From: Loripinus fragilis
Lineage: Eukaryota; Mollusca; Bivalvia; Lucinida; Lucinidae
DNA: 64,000 nt
Direction: 5' to 3'
Assembly: GCA_964019695.1 (NCBI GenBank)
Contig: OZ026514.1
Span: 8,432,751-8,496,750 of the forward strand
This document shows positions 9,942 through 20,780 of the stretch, piece after piece. The first letter of the stretch is position 1. Each line of letters begins with the position of its first letter. The notes beneath the pieces are model-generated. The model saw nothing but the letters and a program-made list of their open reading frames with translations. It was not told the DNA's origin and ran no database searches. The translations under genes and the position numbers were made by a program.

Positions 9942-10523
9942 TCAGCAACAGTAAGTTTGTTGAGGAAAATCAGATTCTTTTTTAAAATCCGCAAAACTCC
10001 CCTTTCCCGGACCCAGTGCAGTCAGTCAGTCATCGTGCAACATGTCAAAACTGGTCAACCACTTTTGCATTCAACGTATACGAAGCATGGAATAAATGTT
10101 CAAAGTAAAAATGCACAGGTTTAGTTTATACCAAGTGTGCCTGCCTACTTTAGTCGTTGAAATTTCAACATTGAATGCCTCAACATTTTTCGTTTCTGAA
10201 AGAATACAGCCATGTGCCAAAAATGGGTAGCGATGTGGGACAGATTTTTCCGACAGGCAGCTGGCATAGGGAACACACAATCTTGTATGCATTTGTATGT
10301 GAGAAAGTAATTTCCTACATGAGCTGACAGCCTATCGTACATGAGCAAAGGTGGGAGAAAAGATTTTTTACCCCAGGGTAAAGTTTCAGATATCCTTATC
10401 TGGTGTGCAAGAACATAAAGTCAAAAATGGAAAAGCGAAATTTTTGTATTGGTCTGAAAGGAAGGACCACATAGGTATACAACAGAGTAATAAATTGATT
10501 TTGGGGTGCTTTTTTCTTTGCAG

Positions 10524-10783
10524 TATTGTTCGACCCATCCTGCCTCTATGGTGATCCAGATTTTGATTTGATCATATCTGCTATTGAAACACCACTCCCT
10601 GACGACTTTCTCTGTGCTTACCGGAATTTGAGACCAAAAAGACCAGGATATGAACAGAAAATGATGGCTTATCGTCTGTTTTACTACTTGATAATGTGGT
10701 GCCATGTAGATGACGACGATTTGAAAAGAAACACTCTGAAATCAATGACTGATATACGCGAATTAATTAAGACAATGAGATGA
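10524..10783 (+). CDS. FN3K: fructosamine-3-kinase family protein, last exon
   Basis: Acceptor ...TTTTTTCTTTGCAG before 10524. The split codon G/TA restores Val and reads VLFDPSCLYGDPDFDLII, FLCAYRNLRP, GYEQKMMAYRLFYYLIMW, ending at TGA 10781-10783. DP.C.YG is the family's second metal-binding Asp motif (usually DPA.FYG). The rest matches the helical C-terminus of FN3K proteins (F..AY...P...G...R..LY.L...L). Both visible exons are in frame with intact motifs, so the gene looks functional. The C-terminal ~25 residues diverge from the usual NHFG ending. Confidence 0.88.
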
Positions 10784-11087
10784 TTATTGACACTTAAAGG
10801 GCAATCATAAACATTGTAAAAAAGTTCAGAGGTCCAGATAATCAAAAGAATTTGGCGTACAATTTTAATACTTTTGTCAGAAGGAAACATAGTTCGACTT
10901 GGTCAGATTCGAGATAGCCAACTATCTATGATAACTGATGAAACTAAGGTTAACGTGTTTTAACTAGCGTTAGGTATGGTATACAATTTGTAAAGTTGTG
11001 TTATAATATTAGGTTTTATCGAAAATCTTATATAATAGGTTAGTTCACTTAAAGCCGCTCACCATGATTGTTAATCTCTAGAATAAA
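10784..11087 (+). other. kinase 3' UTR with poly(A) signal
   Basis: No ORF follows the stop. A canonical AATAAA lies at 11082-11087, about 300 nt after the stop and before the Naiad relic at 11110, so the transcript probably ends near 11105. Confidence 0.55.
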
Positions 11088-11109
11088 AAGTAAATCTATG
11101 CCGGTTGTT

Positions 11110-11440
11110 TATTATATGTAAAGTTGCTGGGGTAAGTCGCAAGAGAATTAGTCTAACGCTTGAAGCGTGTCATGGTCCTCCTCAACAAGCACAGCAAACT
11201 TAGCAGCCATATGACACCTATGTGAATTAATGACATACCTCTCTTCAAGAAAATTGTGCCCATAGGTTTAGCGCTGCTTAGTTCTTGATTTAGGGTGATG
11301 ATGTTGTACATTCCTTGAATAACCACAACATTGTTAGCCACCTTATCAGCAGGCGCTTAAACAAACTTCCTATGAAATTCCTGGACCTGTCTAAAAAGTA
11401 GATTTATGTTTGTCAGAAGTAGGTCTAAATTATTACAAAA
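11110..11440 (-). pseudogene. inverted piece of a Naiad relic (pre-RT region)
   Basis: On the minus strand APADKVANNVVVIQGMYN aligns with VPADKAANNVVVV(Sec)RLYY of the main element, followed by degraded sequence corresponding to GHGCHTAQHFG. It is the 5' part of the copy whose RT continues forward at 11520. The 5'-most part of the fragment lies at the junction and its inner end at the outside, as twin-priming inversions leave it. Confidence 0.75.
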
Positions 11441-11519
11441 AATGAAACTCTTTTATCAATAATGTTTAGTTTCCAACTATTTAAAGCATTAGATACCACA
11501 TGCTTTCGCGTGTGTCATC

Positions 11520-12500
11520 GCTAACAAAATTCTAGTAAGGCACCACCAATTTCTACACGGCATTTGGCGAAGTCTATCTGCGAAAGAAAAATATGTAGTT
11601 ATCGTGAAACTGTTTTTGAGAGAAATGGTAAAAATCTATCTTGGTCTGTTAAAAACTCAGGTGAGGTTCTTGACAAATGAAAATCTAAAGGTTTTCTAGC
11701 ATCTGGTGTGTCTACATATGATTCCTTTACTATCTATCCTAAATTACCTCATAACTGTATCAAAGAAAAACTAACTGAGTTAATTGAACACATTTTAACA
11801 GAGAGGGCTCACTATATTTGGCTTGTAATAAGAAACGCGCATTTTTCACTTCTGAACAACCTAAACGATTTAAATTGTGGTGATGTCAGAAAGTTTGTAA
11901 CACTCTCCATTATCTTTTGGACAATATAATTATAAGACTTGGCTTAAAATTTTATAGACGTATTGTAGGTATTCCTATGGGTACTAGTTGTGCTCCTCTT
12001 ATTGCAGATTTGTTTTTATTTTGTTATTAGAGAGACCGCATGTTGTCTCTTTCTGACAATAATCAAACAGATGTTGTTAAAGCATTTACTAGTAATCTAA
12101 CTGAAGATATCTAGATGACTTGCTTAATATTGATAATCCTTATTTTGCACAAATGGTAAGTCAGATATATCCCACTGACCTTCAGTTAAGTTGAATAGGG
12201 CAAATCCTTCAGATAATGAAGGCATTTTTGTACTTAGACTTGTCCATTACAAATGGCATAGGTTCAACCAAAATGATAAACGGGACGACTTTAACTTTGA
12301 AAAAGTTGATTTTCCATTTCTTGATTGAGATGTTCCTCACCCCCTCCATATGCTGTATACATTTCGCTTATTCATTTTGCAAGAGTTTGATCTCATGTTG
12401 ATGACGTCAACAATAGAAACACATTTTTTACTTCTAAGTTACTAAAACATGGATGTCCAAACCATAAACTCCATAAAGCTTTTTTTCTAAATTTTATTAC
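11520..12500 (+). pseudogene. degenerate Naiad reverse transcriptase
   Basis: Recognisable pieces in several frames: ERNGKNLSWSVKNSGEVLDK, STYDSFTIYPKLPHN (motif A region), GIPMGTSCAPLIADLFLF (motif B), YLDDLLNIDN (motif C, near 12110) and HKLHKAFFLNF (thumb). Stops and frameshifts are frequent. It is cut off at 12501 by the 3' end of a LINE in the opposite orientation. Confidence 0.85.
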
Positions 12501-12881
12501 AAATCAAATCAAATCAAATCAATTTTATTGGTATAAAGTCCAGTCACAGGACTGTCACCAGTCACATGTATACAGTTACGCAAGAACAATCACAGACATA
12601 ATACAAGTACAAATCTTGTCATCGATGGGACCATGAAATATGAAAAACATGAAAATTAATGTGTGTGTTTAATAGAACAGACTATTAAATTTGGCAATTT
12701 TCAACATCGAGACCGTCCCAGGTTTCATGTAGAGCACTCAGGCACGCTTTAAATAAGTGTACCTGAGTGCTCCGCTGAACCTTTCTTTCACAAAATAAAA
12801 TGGTGTCATCATCAAAAAGTGTCAATATCTATCACAACATGCATTAATAACCATCAAAACATGCATTATAGGCATATGTTT

Positions 12882-13832
12882 TTAAGGGGCACTTATGGAT
12901 TTAACCAATTCTTCTCTGGCTCTGAACATTATACAGATATTTGTTATGCATACACAGGAAATGTCATAATCTTTACATTCCATTATAAAAGAGAATTTCT
13001 CATCTACATTTTCACTGGAAAAAGAGGGTACAATTTTTTCTAAATCATCAAAAAAAGTATTTCTATGAGTTGAAAGTGGGTCACATTCCATAACAAAATG
13101 TTTCTCATCTTCAACAGCCATGCCACATAATAAGCATTTTCTTTCACTAAGTATGGTCTTTCTATGCCTACCCTTTTCAATATGGAGGTCATGGGAGCTT
13201 ATTCTAAGCTTGGCAAACGTAGAAATTTCACTGTTTAATAACTCATTAACAAACAAATAGGTTTCCCTTTCATAGCATTTTTTAAATATCCTGTAAGTTC
13301 TCAACTTGTTTCCATTAGGCTGATTTTTACTATCATCATGGATTTTATCTTTCCAGAAATTAATGTAAGAGTTTTTCAGTTTATTTACTACAGAATGCAA
13401 AAATCTCTTTTTAGAAAAAGTGTTCTGATTATTCCAGAGATGGGAGAAGTTAATGTTATGCAAAAATGTCTTAAATTTTCGGGCAAAGTCTTTAGGACAA
13501 TTCATGCTGTCTTGATATGCTTGATAGGCTAAAGAACTCATGTTTACAAGGTGCACCCAAAAGTTTGCTGATGCTTGGAGACCTGAAATTGCTAAAGGTA
13601 AAATACCAAAATCTGCTCTGACAGCATCGTTAACCGAATATATATGGACACCCATCACGTTCTTAAGGAATTTTAGCTGAGTTTTTTCAGGAATAAAAAG
13701 ATCATATCTATTTTCCATCTGAGTCAATCCAGGTTTATTTATTAGAAAATCGATTAACCATACCTCACTTCCATATAGGAGAATAGGCTTTACACAATGA
13801 TTATATAAAGTAACATATAAACCTGTGTTCAT
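12882..13832 (-). pseudogene. LINE C-terminal domain
   Basis: An open stretch of 316 codons after the RT palm. It reads YNHCVKPILLYGSEVW (thumb region, common to these LINEs) and ends with CLLCGMAVEDEKHFVMEC, a C-x2-C...H-x4-C putative zinc motif also present in the LINE at 44225 (CELC...DEFHLLLVC). The ATG at its start is internal to the polyprotein. Confidence 0.8.
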
Positions 13833-15362
13833 ACAGTCTGAAATAAGAGCTTTCTTAATACAGAAGATGGCTTTAAGTGCTTTGTTACAAAGGTACTTGA
13901 TACCTTGCGTGAAAATATCAGATTACCTAAAACATATACCTAAGTACTTATACTCATTTACATGTTCCAACAAGATATTTCCATAGGTGAAGTTGTAACC
14001 CTTCAGGACTCTGCCTGCTTTATTGAAATTATGATTTTTGTTTTGTTTATATTAACTTTCAAATTCCATTTATTACAAAAGTCTTCTAATCTACAAAGAA
14101 GAGTTTGGCTGATTTAGATAAAAGTACAATGTCATCTGCATACATCAGGCAAGATATATGTAAGTCACAGTTGCCTAGTGGCACTGGGTCACACTGGTCA
14201 TCAAAGCATTTTGACAAATCATTTAGGTACAATGAAAAAAAGTAGTGCTCAAAACACAACCCTGTTTGACCCCTATCTTAGTTTCAAAAGAATTACTTAA
14301 AACATTTTCTGTTTTTATGGAATATATTAATTTTTGGTACATGTCTTTAACAATATTCAAAAATGGGCCTTTGATATTGTATTTACTCAATTTATGAAAG
14401 AGTGCCTGCCTATTGATTGTATCAAATGCCTTATATAGGTCTACAAAACAAGTATATAAACGATTTGAAAGCCTTGTCAATAAGTGTTTTTAGGGTTAAG
14501 ATATGGTCGGTCGTGCGACAGTTTTTTCGAAAACCAATCTGTTCTGAACCAATAATGCTGTTATCCTCTAAATATTTATCCAGTCTGTTAAAGAGTTATT
14601 TTACAAAATAGCTTACTAAAGCAACTAGAAATTGCTATACCTCTATAATTATTGGTATCCATAGTACCACCTCCTTTATAAATGGGCTTTATCATATTTT
14701 CACGCCACATAGACGGGTATATACCATTTCTAAGTATATGTGAAAATATATATGCATATGCATTAGCTAAAACTGGGACTGATAACTGCAGCATTTCATT
14801 AGATATACCATCAGTTCCACACGACTTTCCATTTTTCAACCCCTTAACACTGTTCAAGACCTCCTCAGGAGAAATGTCCCCGTTAAGAATTGTATTGTCT
14901 AGACCTTCAATAAAGTACTCTTCATTTGAAGAGCCATTAAAATTGTCTGAGTATTCAATGTTCATTATGGATTTGAAATGTTCTACCCACTTCTCAGAGG
15001 AGATTTCAGCTGAGGGGTCTGTTTTTTGCTTCTCCATCAATTCATTTACACAGTTCCAATATTCTTTAGGATTTCTTTTTTCACTTTCCAGCAAGCTGCT
15101 TAACATTTTGTTTTTAAATTGTCTGTGCTTTTTCCTTATAAGTTTATTATATAGTTTACGGGTAGAGTACACTTTTTTTCCGTAAACTCATGTTATAAGG
15201 TTCACTGCTTAATAATATACTAAGGTGCTTTATTTCACTGTACAGTAAATCACAATCCCTGTCATACCAGACGGTGGGTCGGGCCTCAGACTCTATGACG
15301 GCTCTGACGTAAAGCTTTAATCGGTGGGTTGGTGCCTGATGCTTATCTGTAGCTGGACCCAC
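13833..15362 (-). pseudogene. LINE reverse transcriptase, frameshifted
   Basis: Minus-strand pieces in different frames: VWYDRDCDLLYSEIKHL (to about 15265), YSTRKLYNKLIRKKHRQF, GLKNGKSCGTDGISNEML, PIYKGGGTMDTNNYRGIA (14588-15172), then YTCFVDLYKAFDTINR (motif A), GVKQGCVLS (motif B, 14223-14480), then LMYADDIVLLSK (motif C, about 14120-14150). The active site is recognisable, but at least three frameshifts break the chain. Confidence 0.8.
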
Positions 15363-15873
15363 CGTGGCTCAACTTGAGGTTTTCTTTAGCTCTGACTATC
15401 TGTGAGTCAAGAGCCCTTTTCTTTGTTTCATCATGGTGTAGTAATTTGATTAGAGTGTTTTTCCATGATGATACATTGCATTAGTTAGATGGCCTCCATG
15501 CGAGCTAAACATTTTTGTACTTCAACAACAGCAGAATCTAGGGCGAAGATTTGGTACCAGTAAAATGCATTTAAGCCCCCCGGTAGCTTAGGCTGCTGTC
15601 CGTTCTAAGGCGGTGGTTCTGTTGTTGTTGACTTTCTGTTTATTGTTACTCCCATTGTGGGAGTCTGTAATTGTTCTATGTTTTGTTGTACGTTACTTTA
15701 TGTCCATTTTAGTATTGCAATCATCTTGATGGGGAAGAGAGAGCTGATTGCTTTGCTTAATTTGTCTTCCTGGTGTCTCGTGATGGTTGAGCGGCTCTTC
15801 CTCACGGTGCCACGGGGTTGTCTGCAGTTTGTGATTGTGGTATTTCCTGATCATACTCATTTACTATTTTTCT
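15269..15873 (+). mobile_element. Naiad B 3' fragment inserted into the LINE
   Basis: Starts abruptly at the SECIS-like hairpin and runs to ...CCTGATCATACTCATTTAC. LINE coding sequence stops at VNVRKI on one side and resumes at VWYDRDC on the other, so the insertion point is known to within a few bases. Landmarks: ATGATACATTGCATTAGTTA, GGTACCAGTAAAATGCATTT, CGTTCTAAGGCGGTGGTTC, TTTCCTGATCATACTC. Confidence 0.9.
15271..15365 (+). promoter_or_regulatory. SECIS-like hairpin, Naiad B copy
   Basis: The outer stem ACGGTGGGTC (15271-15280) is perfectly complementary to GACCCACCGT (15356-15365). ATGA is at 15295-15298 and TGAT at 15337-15340. Helix II GGCTCTGAC/GTTGGTGCC has one T-T mismatch. AA is at 15311-15312, 12 nt after ATGA, inside the codon context ACG TAA AGC, the stop of subfamily B. 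Confidence 0.75.
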
Positions 15874-17004
15874 TACGTTTACGCCTTTTTGTGAAAGTCT
15901 CGCTGAATTATGGGCTTTATTAAAATGAGCAGCTTGCTGTAAAGTCAAAGAAAAATAAGTCACCATTTCATTTATATTGTTACACATATTTGACTCTTGA
16001 CTCGATAATTCAGCTAAATGATCCATAAACTGGTGTTAATTTATTGTATTAATGTGATTTTGAAAACTCTTTCTCTTATTATCATCCCATTTAATATTTT
16101 TGGGTGACTTTCTATGAGATGTGTTTGTTTCATCATGGCAATACAGTGACTGGACACCAACTAAAATTGGACAATGATCTGAGAAAGCAGCATCAAAGTC
16201 AAGAACTTTAAAATACCTAATCCAGCCCATAAAGTCCGCACTACAAATGCAGTAGTCATTTATGGATGATCCGTTATAACCATGATATGTGGGTTTACCA
16301 CTAGTATCCCCAATCGTACGACCATTCATTATTCTTAGTTGTGACCCAATACAAATATCTAGCAGATTGTTGCCATATTCATTTGTTAACTGATGGATAG
16401 ATGTGTTCCGCAGCAAGTGTTTGTTGTCAATCAGATAATTAGCAGGTAATGAGTCCTCCATAACATCAGATTCCTCATTAATAATGAAATCAAGGTCATT
16501 GCAATTGACATGAGCATTAATATCACCCATAATCATGACATAATTGTCTGGAGTAAATTTGACAATGTCAGATTCTAGTTTTTGAAATAATATTTTATCA
16601 ACGCCTGTTCTTTTAGTATAGCCAGAAGAAGCTGGTGAGATGTTAACTCCGCAAATAAATAAATCTTTTTTAAATTTGAAGAAATTCTTGCAAAGTTTGA
16701 TCCATATCATATCATCCTAGGAGTTGTCAATAATTTTAATTCCTGCTTTTATATTTCTTTTCATAAAAACTGCTACTCCTCCTCTTAGCCTACTAGGCTG
16801 CTCTGAGAGACAATTTGAGATAAAGTATCCATCAATAGTTAATATGTCATTCTTACAGGCATGTGTTTCTGTCAAAATAATCATTTCAGAATTTAAGCTC
16901 TGTAAGAAGAGAGGGTCCTCTTATTTGTTAGTGCGTACTCCATTTACTCGATTTAATAAACTGTTAACATTCCAACAACAAACATTTAATGATTTGGAAC
17001 TCAT
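15802..17004 (-). pseudogene. LINE APE-type endonuclease and linker
   Basis: One minus-strand frame from ATG (17002-17004) reads SLNVCCWNVNSLLNRVNG, then LTETHA, DGYFIS, GGVAVFMK, GDINAH, DYCICS and FSDHCPILV. These are the successive catalytic blocks of apurinic-type LINE endonucleases (Glu, Asp/Asn, Asp, His). Three nonsense codons interrupt the frame (TAA 16921-16923, TAG 16717-16719, TAA 16036-16038). The linker continues to about 15880, where the Naiad insertion begins. Confidence 0.82.
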
Positions 17005-17330
17005 TCTATAAACAACAATATATGCACGAGTATTATTCAGCAACAGCAATATTTTACCTTCTAAGGGAAATAACCACAGTATTAACTTCAGTGTTCTCCT
17101 ACTGTGATTATCTCCCTTTGTTCATGCTCTTGTGAGTTCCACCAGTATAAGAGTCAATGAAGATCCAGAACTGCCTGTTTCAGAAAGAAGCACTCAATGG
17201 AGGATCCCAACTGCTCATCTGGTTGATAACCTCTACCCAAGCATCTGCATGTTGAATCTTATAACTGGATAAACCTTAAGTTACTTATACCCATCTTTAC
17301 CTGGCAACCCTAACTTTATAGTTTTATTAG
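17005..17330 (-). other. probable LINE 5' UTR
   Basis: Sequence upstream of the endonuclease ATG without ORFs. It ends at a 50-bp tandem repeat, which could be a subrepeated 5' UTR. Inference from position only. Confidence 0.35.
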
Positions 17331-17510
17331 AGGTTCTGTCATGGAGAAATACCTCTGAAACAGTTACACAGACGGCTAAGAGGTTCTGTCATAGAGAAAT
17401 ACCTCTGAAACAGTTACACCGACGGCTAAGCGGTTCTGTCATAGAGAAATGCCTCTGAAACAGTTACACCGACGGCTAAGAAGTTCTGTCATAGAGAAAT
17501 GCCACTTAGA
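17331..17510. repeat. 50-bp tandem repeat, about 3.6 copies
   Basis: Units start AGGTTCTGTCAT at 17331, 17381, 17431 (CGG...) and 17481 (AAG...) and contain GAGAAATACCTCTGAAACAG, with two or three differences between units. Confidence 0.95.
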
Positions 17511-17860
17511 TTTTTAGACAAATGGTAAACAAAGGGGGCATAGATTTACCCACTATTAACTGCAACCTTCTCCATTTGTCTGGTTGTATCCTCACAAATT
17601 TAGTATGAAGATTTGAAGACTATGTCAATGCCTCAAAAAGGCAGAATTAGGTTACAAGAGGCTCTATCATATTAAACATACGGTGGTAGAATAACAGACC
17701 CAAACCCGACTGCTTTCTCCTTGGGCAGTCAAATGAGGGTCGGGACTCCTCACCACCATATGTCGACCGAAAATCCAGGAACAATCCAACATGCAGAGTA
17801 CTAATCTCAAGTATTTACATAATTGATATAACGAACATTAAACAAATGGGGCAGATTTAT

Positions 17861-18028
17861 ATAGCAAAGCAAATCAGTAGACCAAGACCAGACGGCTTCA
17901 TGAGGAGCAGTCTGGTCAGGGTCTACAATGTCAACTTGACCAATATAGCAAAGCAAATCAGCAGACCAAGACCAGACGGCTTCATGAGGAGCAGTCTGAT
18001 CAGGGTCTACAGTGTCAACTTCGACACC
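17861..18028. repeat. 84-bp direct tandem duplication
   Basis: Two copies starting ATAGCAAAGCAAATCAG at 17861 and 17945. Each contains the inverted pair CCAGAC/GTCTGG around GGCTTCATGAGGAGCA. Open frames on both strands here are side effects of the repeat. Confidence 0.9.
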
Positions 18029-18993
18029 TCGATCTGAAGAGTTTATGCGGGGTAATAACATCCCATATTTGACTAGTATAAAATCAGTTAACAAATCTAG
18101 CAAGTCTTACTGTTCTTATGACTCCTAATATACATTAATTATACATGAACCCTTAAAGTCCCCAGGGTGCAAAAAAATGTAGCGTGTGTCTACTGTTGAT
18201 CCCAACTAGACAGCTCTTTATGAGCAACAGTGCCCTTTTTAGTTTTTACTTATTCAGCAATTGTTGTCTTTGGCATCCTTGGGGTTATTGGGGGAAGTGA
18301 GGCTGTTTATTTGAAACTAACACCATAATTGACCAGTAAAAGAGAAGAGACTCTCTAAGAGTATGATTTTAAACTAACATCTCATAACCATGGTTCTACA
18401 GTATTGACCTGTAACCATTGTAAAGTGACAGCTGTCTCTGGACAGATAAACACTTTTTTCATAGCGTAAAATGTGAACGTTTTCTAACCCATTACTTTTA
18501 ACATATGTTTTAAGGTAGTGCGGGACCCATGTCAAAAGATAACCTTACTTTTACTTAAAAGTAAGAGTGTAAGAGTTATCGTTCCTGAATCTTGTTTTTA
18601 AAAGAGAATACTTATTTTCTAAGACGGTAGATATTATTCTCCCCTGACAACTCTTTGATGCTTGAAACGTAATTATGTAAGTATTTTGCTTTCACAAAAA
18701 GAAGGAATGCAAGTATTAGCTTTTAAAAACATCACCCAGAGTATGAAGTCATTCAGTATTTTGATGGTTAAAAGTTGCGGACCGTATAAATATACATACT
18801 ATATACATGTCTCGGTTGCTATTTCTGCATGCTGCCACTAACCTAAGACCCACCCCCACCCCAAAAAAGGGGAGGGGGGAATTGTAGACGTGCACATGCC
18901 TTGTATGTGACATTCTCATGTTTTAGATCCCATGGAGGTACATGGTCACTAATGTTTTATGGAGAAATGACGTAACTATTTCAATTACCTTAT
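18029..18993. other. non-coding, nothing recognised
   Basis: No gene-like ORF. A block near 18485-18530 (ACATATGTTTTAAG...) is shared with 22410-22450, indicating dispersed repeat sequence. Confidence 0.5.
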
Positions 18994-19190
18994 CACACCG
19001 GATAGGCAGCAATAAAAAACGGTCTAAACAATCGATGGATGCTGATAACAAATTGCTAGAAACAGTGTTTGTGATTGCCATTTGTTGCTTATCGGACTAC
19101 AAACAACAATCCAAAATTCTGTTACTTACAATATTTAACTACGTTCGTCGATAGCATTAGCGTTTTCGATTGCCGCCTATCTAGTGTGTT
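18994..19190. mobile_element. foldback MITE, copy 1
   Basis: Ends CACCGGATAGGCAGCAAT and its complement (ATTGCCGCCTATCTAGTG). Internal arms include GTTTTCGATTG and TTCGTCGATAG. Related copies at 20081-20273 and 20372-20574. Confidence 0.75.
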
Positions 19191-19420
19191 TTTGATATAC
19201 TGAAGACGTAGCCAAAACAATCTGATACAAGGGCTAGGAGTTATTTCATGTCTCTGTTGAAAAAATTATTTTGTTTCGTTGCGTGTTTCATGATGATAAA
19301 ATGGACATTTCTGCATACATTTTAATAAAATTAATTGGAACTGTATGTGCCTGAAAGGAAGATATATGACAATATAACATTCTTTTCTGTATATTAACGG
19401 TTGGCAAGCATGGTACAGAT

Positions 19421-19713
19421 GCGCGGATCCAGGAATTTTCATCAGGGGGGGGGGGGGGAGGGTCCAGTTCAGTCTGACAAAAAAGCTCTGACAACGATTT
19501 TTTTAGTCCTCCGCTTATTTTACAGAAGTCAAATGGTCAATTTCAAAGAAATCTATCGTTTTTCAAGGCTCCAGATGGGGTCTAATTTTTTCAAGGGGGT
19601 TCAACTTTTTCCAGGGGGTGTCCAATTGCTTATTCCCTATAGAAACCCATTTAATTTGTGATTTTCCAGAGGGGGTCCGGACCCCCTGCCCCCCCCCCCC
19701 TCTGGATCCGCAC
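19421..19713. mobile_element. hAT-like MITE with GGATCC-type ends
   Basis: Terminal inverted repeats GCGCGGATCCAG / CTGGATCCGCAC, and G- and C-runs next to the ends. Flanks TGGTACAG and TGGTGCAG look like an 8-bp target duplication with one change. Same family as 33478-33748, 33960-34269 and 41877-42093. Confidence 0.75.
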
Positions 19714-20080
19714 TTGGTGCAGCCCTCACAGCTTCATGGTTAAGGCTACTATACATTATCTCATTTGGGCTTGGCAAACGTTAATAGACAGATGAATGTA
19801 TCATCCTTTTATTGTTATATACCTTATAATAAGTGTTTACTATAGAAACTTGAGGTGTTTCAATCGCTGACAATTGTACATTTTATTTAATAATGTGTCA
19901 TATTTTGGTTGATCGTTGACCAATCACTGACTGCGGGCTTTATTTCCGATAAAACATGACTGCAGAGGGCTTAATTGCCATTTCAACCTGCTCACGGATA
20001 TCCTCTGCGAGTTAAGATAACGTCGCTTATGCTTTATTGAGAAATGACCAAAAAATTCAATTATCATAAGATAAGCTACT

Positions 20081-20273
20081 TTATAACATCGGTTAGGCGA
20101 CAATCGTGAAGGCTCTGAACAATTGATGAACGTGATTCGCAAATCGCTAGAATTTTCCACATGTCGCCAGTCAGGCAAACAAACTGCAATCCAAAAAGTC
20201 CGTTTCTGACGGTATTTGATCTACGTTCGTCGATAGTATCAACGTTTTCGATTGCCACCTATCCGGTATGTGT
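20081..20273. mobile_element. foldback MITE, copy 2
   Basis: ATCGGTTAGGCGACAATCG on the left faces CGATTGCCACCTATCCGGT on the right. The middle matches copy 1, including CTAGAA and TTCGTCGATAGTATCAACG. Confidence 0.7.
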
Positions 20274-20371
20274 ATTGATACAATGAATACGTAACCAAAA
20301 CAATCTGAAACAAGAGCTTGGAGTTATCTACATTTTTCAGTCATGTTTCTGTTGAAAAAAAAGTTTGTTTC

Positions 20372-20574
20372 CACACCGGATAGTGAGCAATCGAAAACAC
20401 TCTTAACCATTGACGAACGCGGATCAAAACTCGCTAGAAACAGTGTTTTGATTGCAAAGTGTCGCCTGTTCGATGAGTGATGGTAATAAAAAAAAACTAT
20501 GATTCTAACTATTTTTGGTCTATAATCGTCTATAGTATTGATGTTTTCGATTGCGTATATAAGGTGTGGTTTTG
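20372..20574. mobile_element. foldback MITE, copy 3
   Basis: CCACACCGGATAGTGAGCAA with GAAAACACTC on the left; GTTTTCGATTGCG..AAGGTGTGG on the right. Lies 100 bp after copy 2. A truncated fourth copy (CACACCAGGTAGGCGGCAAT) is at 22805-22950, cut by a Naiad fragment. Confidence 0.7.
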
Positions 20575-20780
20575 TTGTATGCTTCACGATGTTACAGTGG
20601 ACATTTTTTTTTGGAATTCCTATGCTTGAAAGGAAAGTATTCTAGAACTTTTTGGATACTGTAAAGGCGGCACCTCATGACTGCCTTATTAGTCTACTTT
20701 AGACATAGGTAAAATCTGAAAATGAGGCGTTATAACTACATTCGAAAGTGTTTGTTTATTGTTTAACATTAGTATAGAGG

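Larger units (their letters stand above)
3151..10523 (+). other. 7.4 kb kinase intron loaded with retroelements
   Basis: Intron between the two FN3K-family exons, GT at 3151 and ...TTTCTTTGCAG ending at 10523. It holds an ATT microsatellite, an inverted Naiad B tail, a foldback element, the large Naiad A element in the same orientation as the gene, and an inverted Naiad A tail. Outside these, 8027-9678 and 9942-10523 show nothing I recognise. A small ORF at 8360-8608 lacks any family motif. Confidence 0.75.
12501..17004 (-). mobile_element. LINE retrotransposon (non-LTR), decayed
   Basis: Endonuclease-RT order on the minus strand, with a 3' tail of five-base repeats (AAATC units on the plus strand at 12501-12522) and a ~360 bp 3' UTR. 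It encodes an APE-type endonuclease (16036-17004), a linker, RT (13840-15362) and a C-terminal cysteine motif. A Naiad B tail is inserted at 15269-15873. It resembles the CR1/L2-like LINEs by layout, but I cannot name the clade. Confidence 0.8.

Noticed and set aside
11676..11682. TGA in the second Naiad relic as another Sec codon
   Set aside because: The corresponding residue in the intact copy is Leu (DKLKARDF), not Cys, so this is an ordinary nonsense mutation.
17807..18103. ORFs with repeated RPRPDGFMRSSL
   Set aside because: Produced by the 84-bp tandem duplication, open by chance on both strands.
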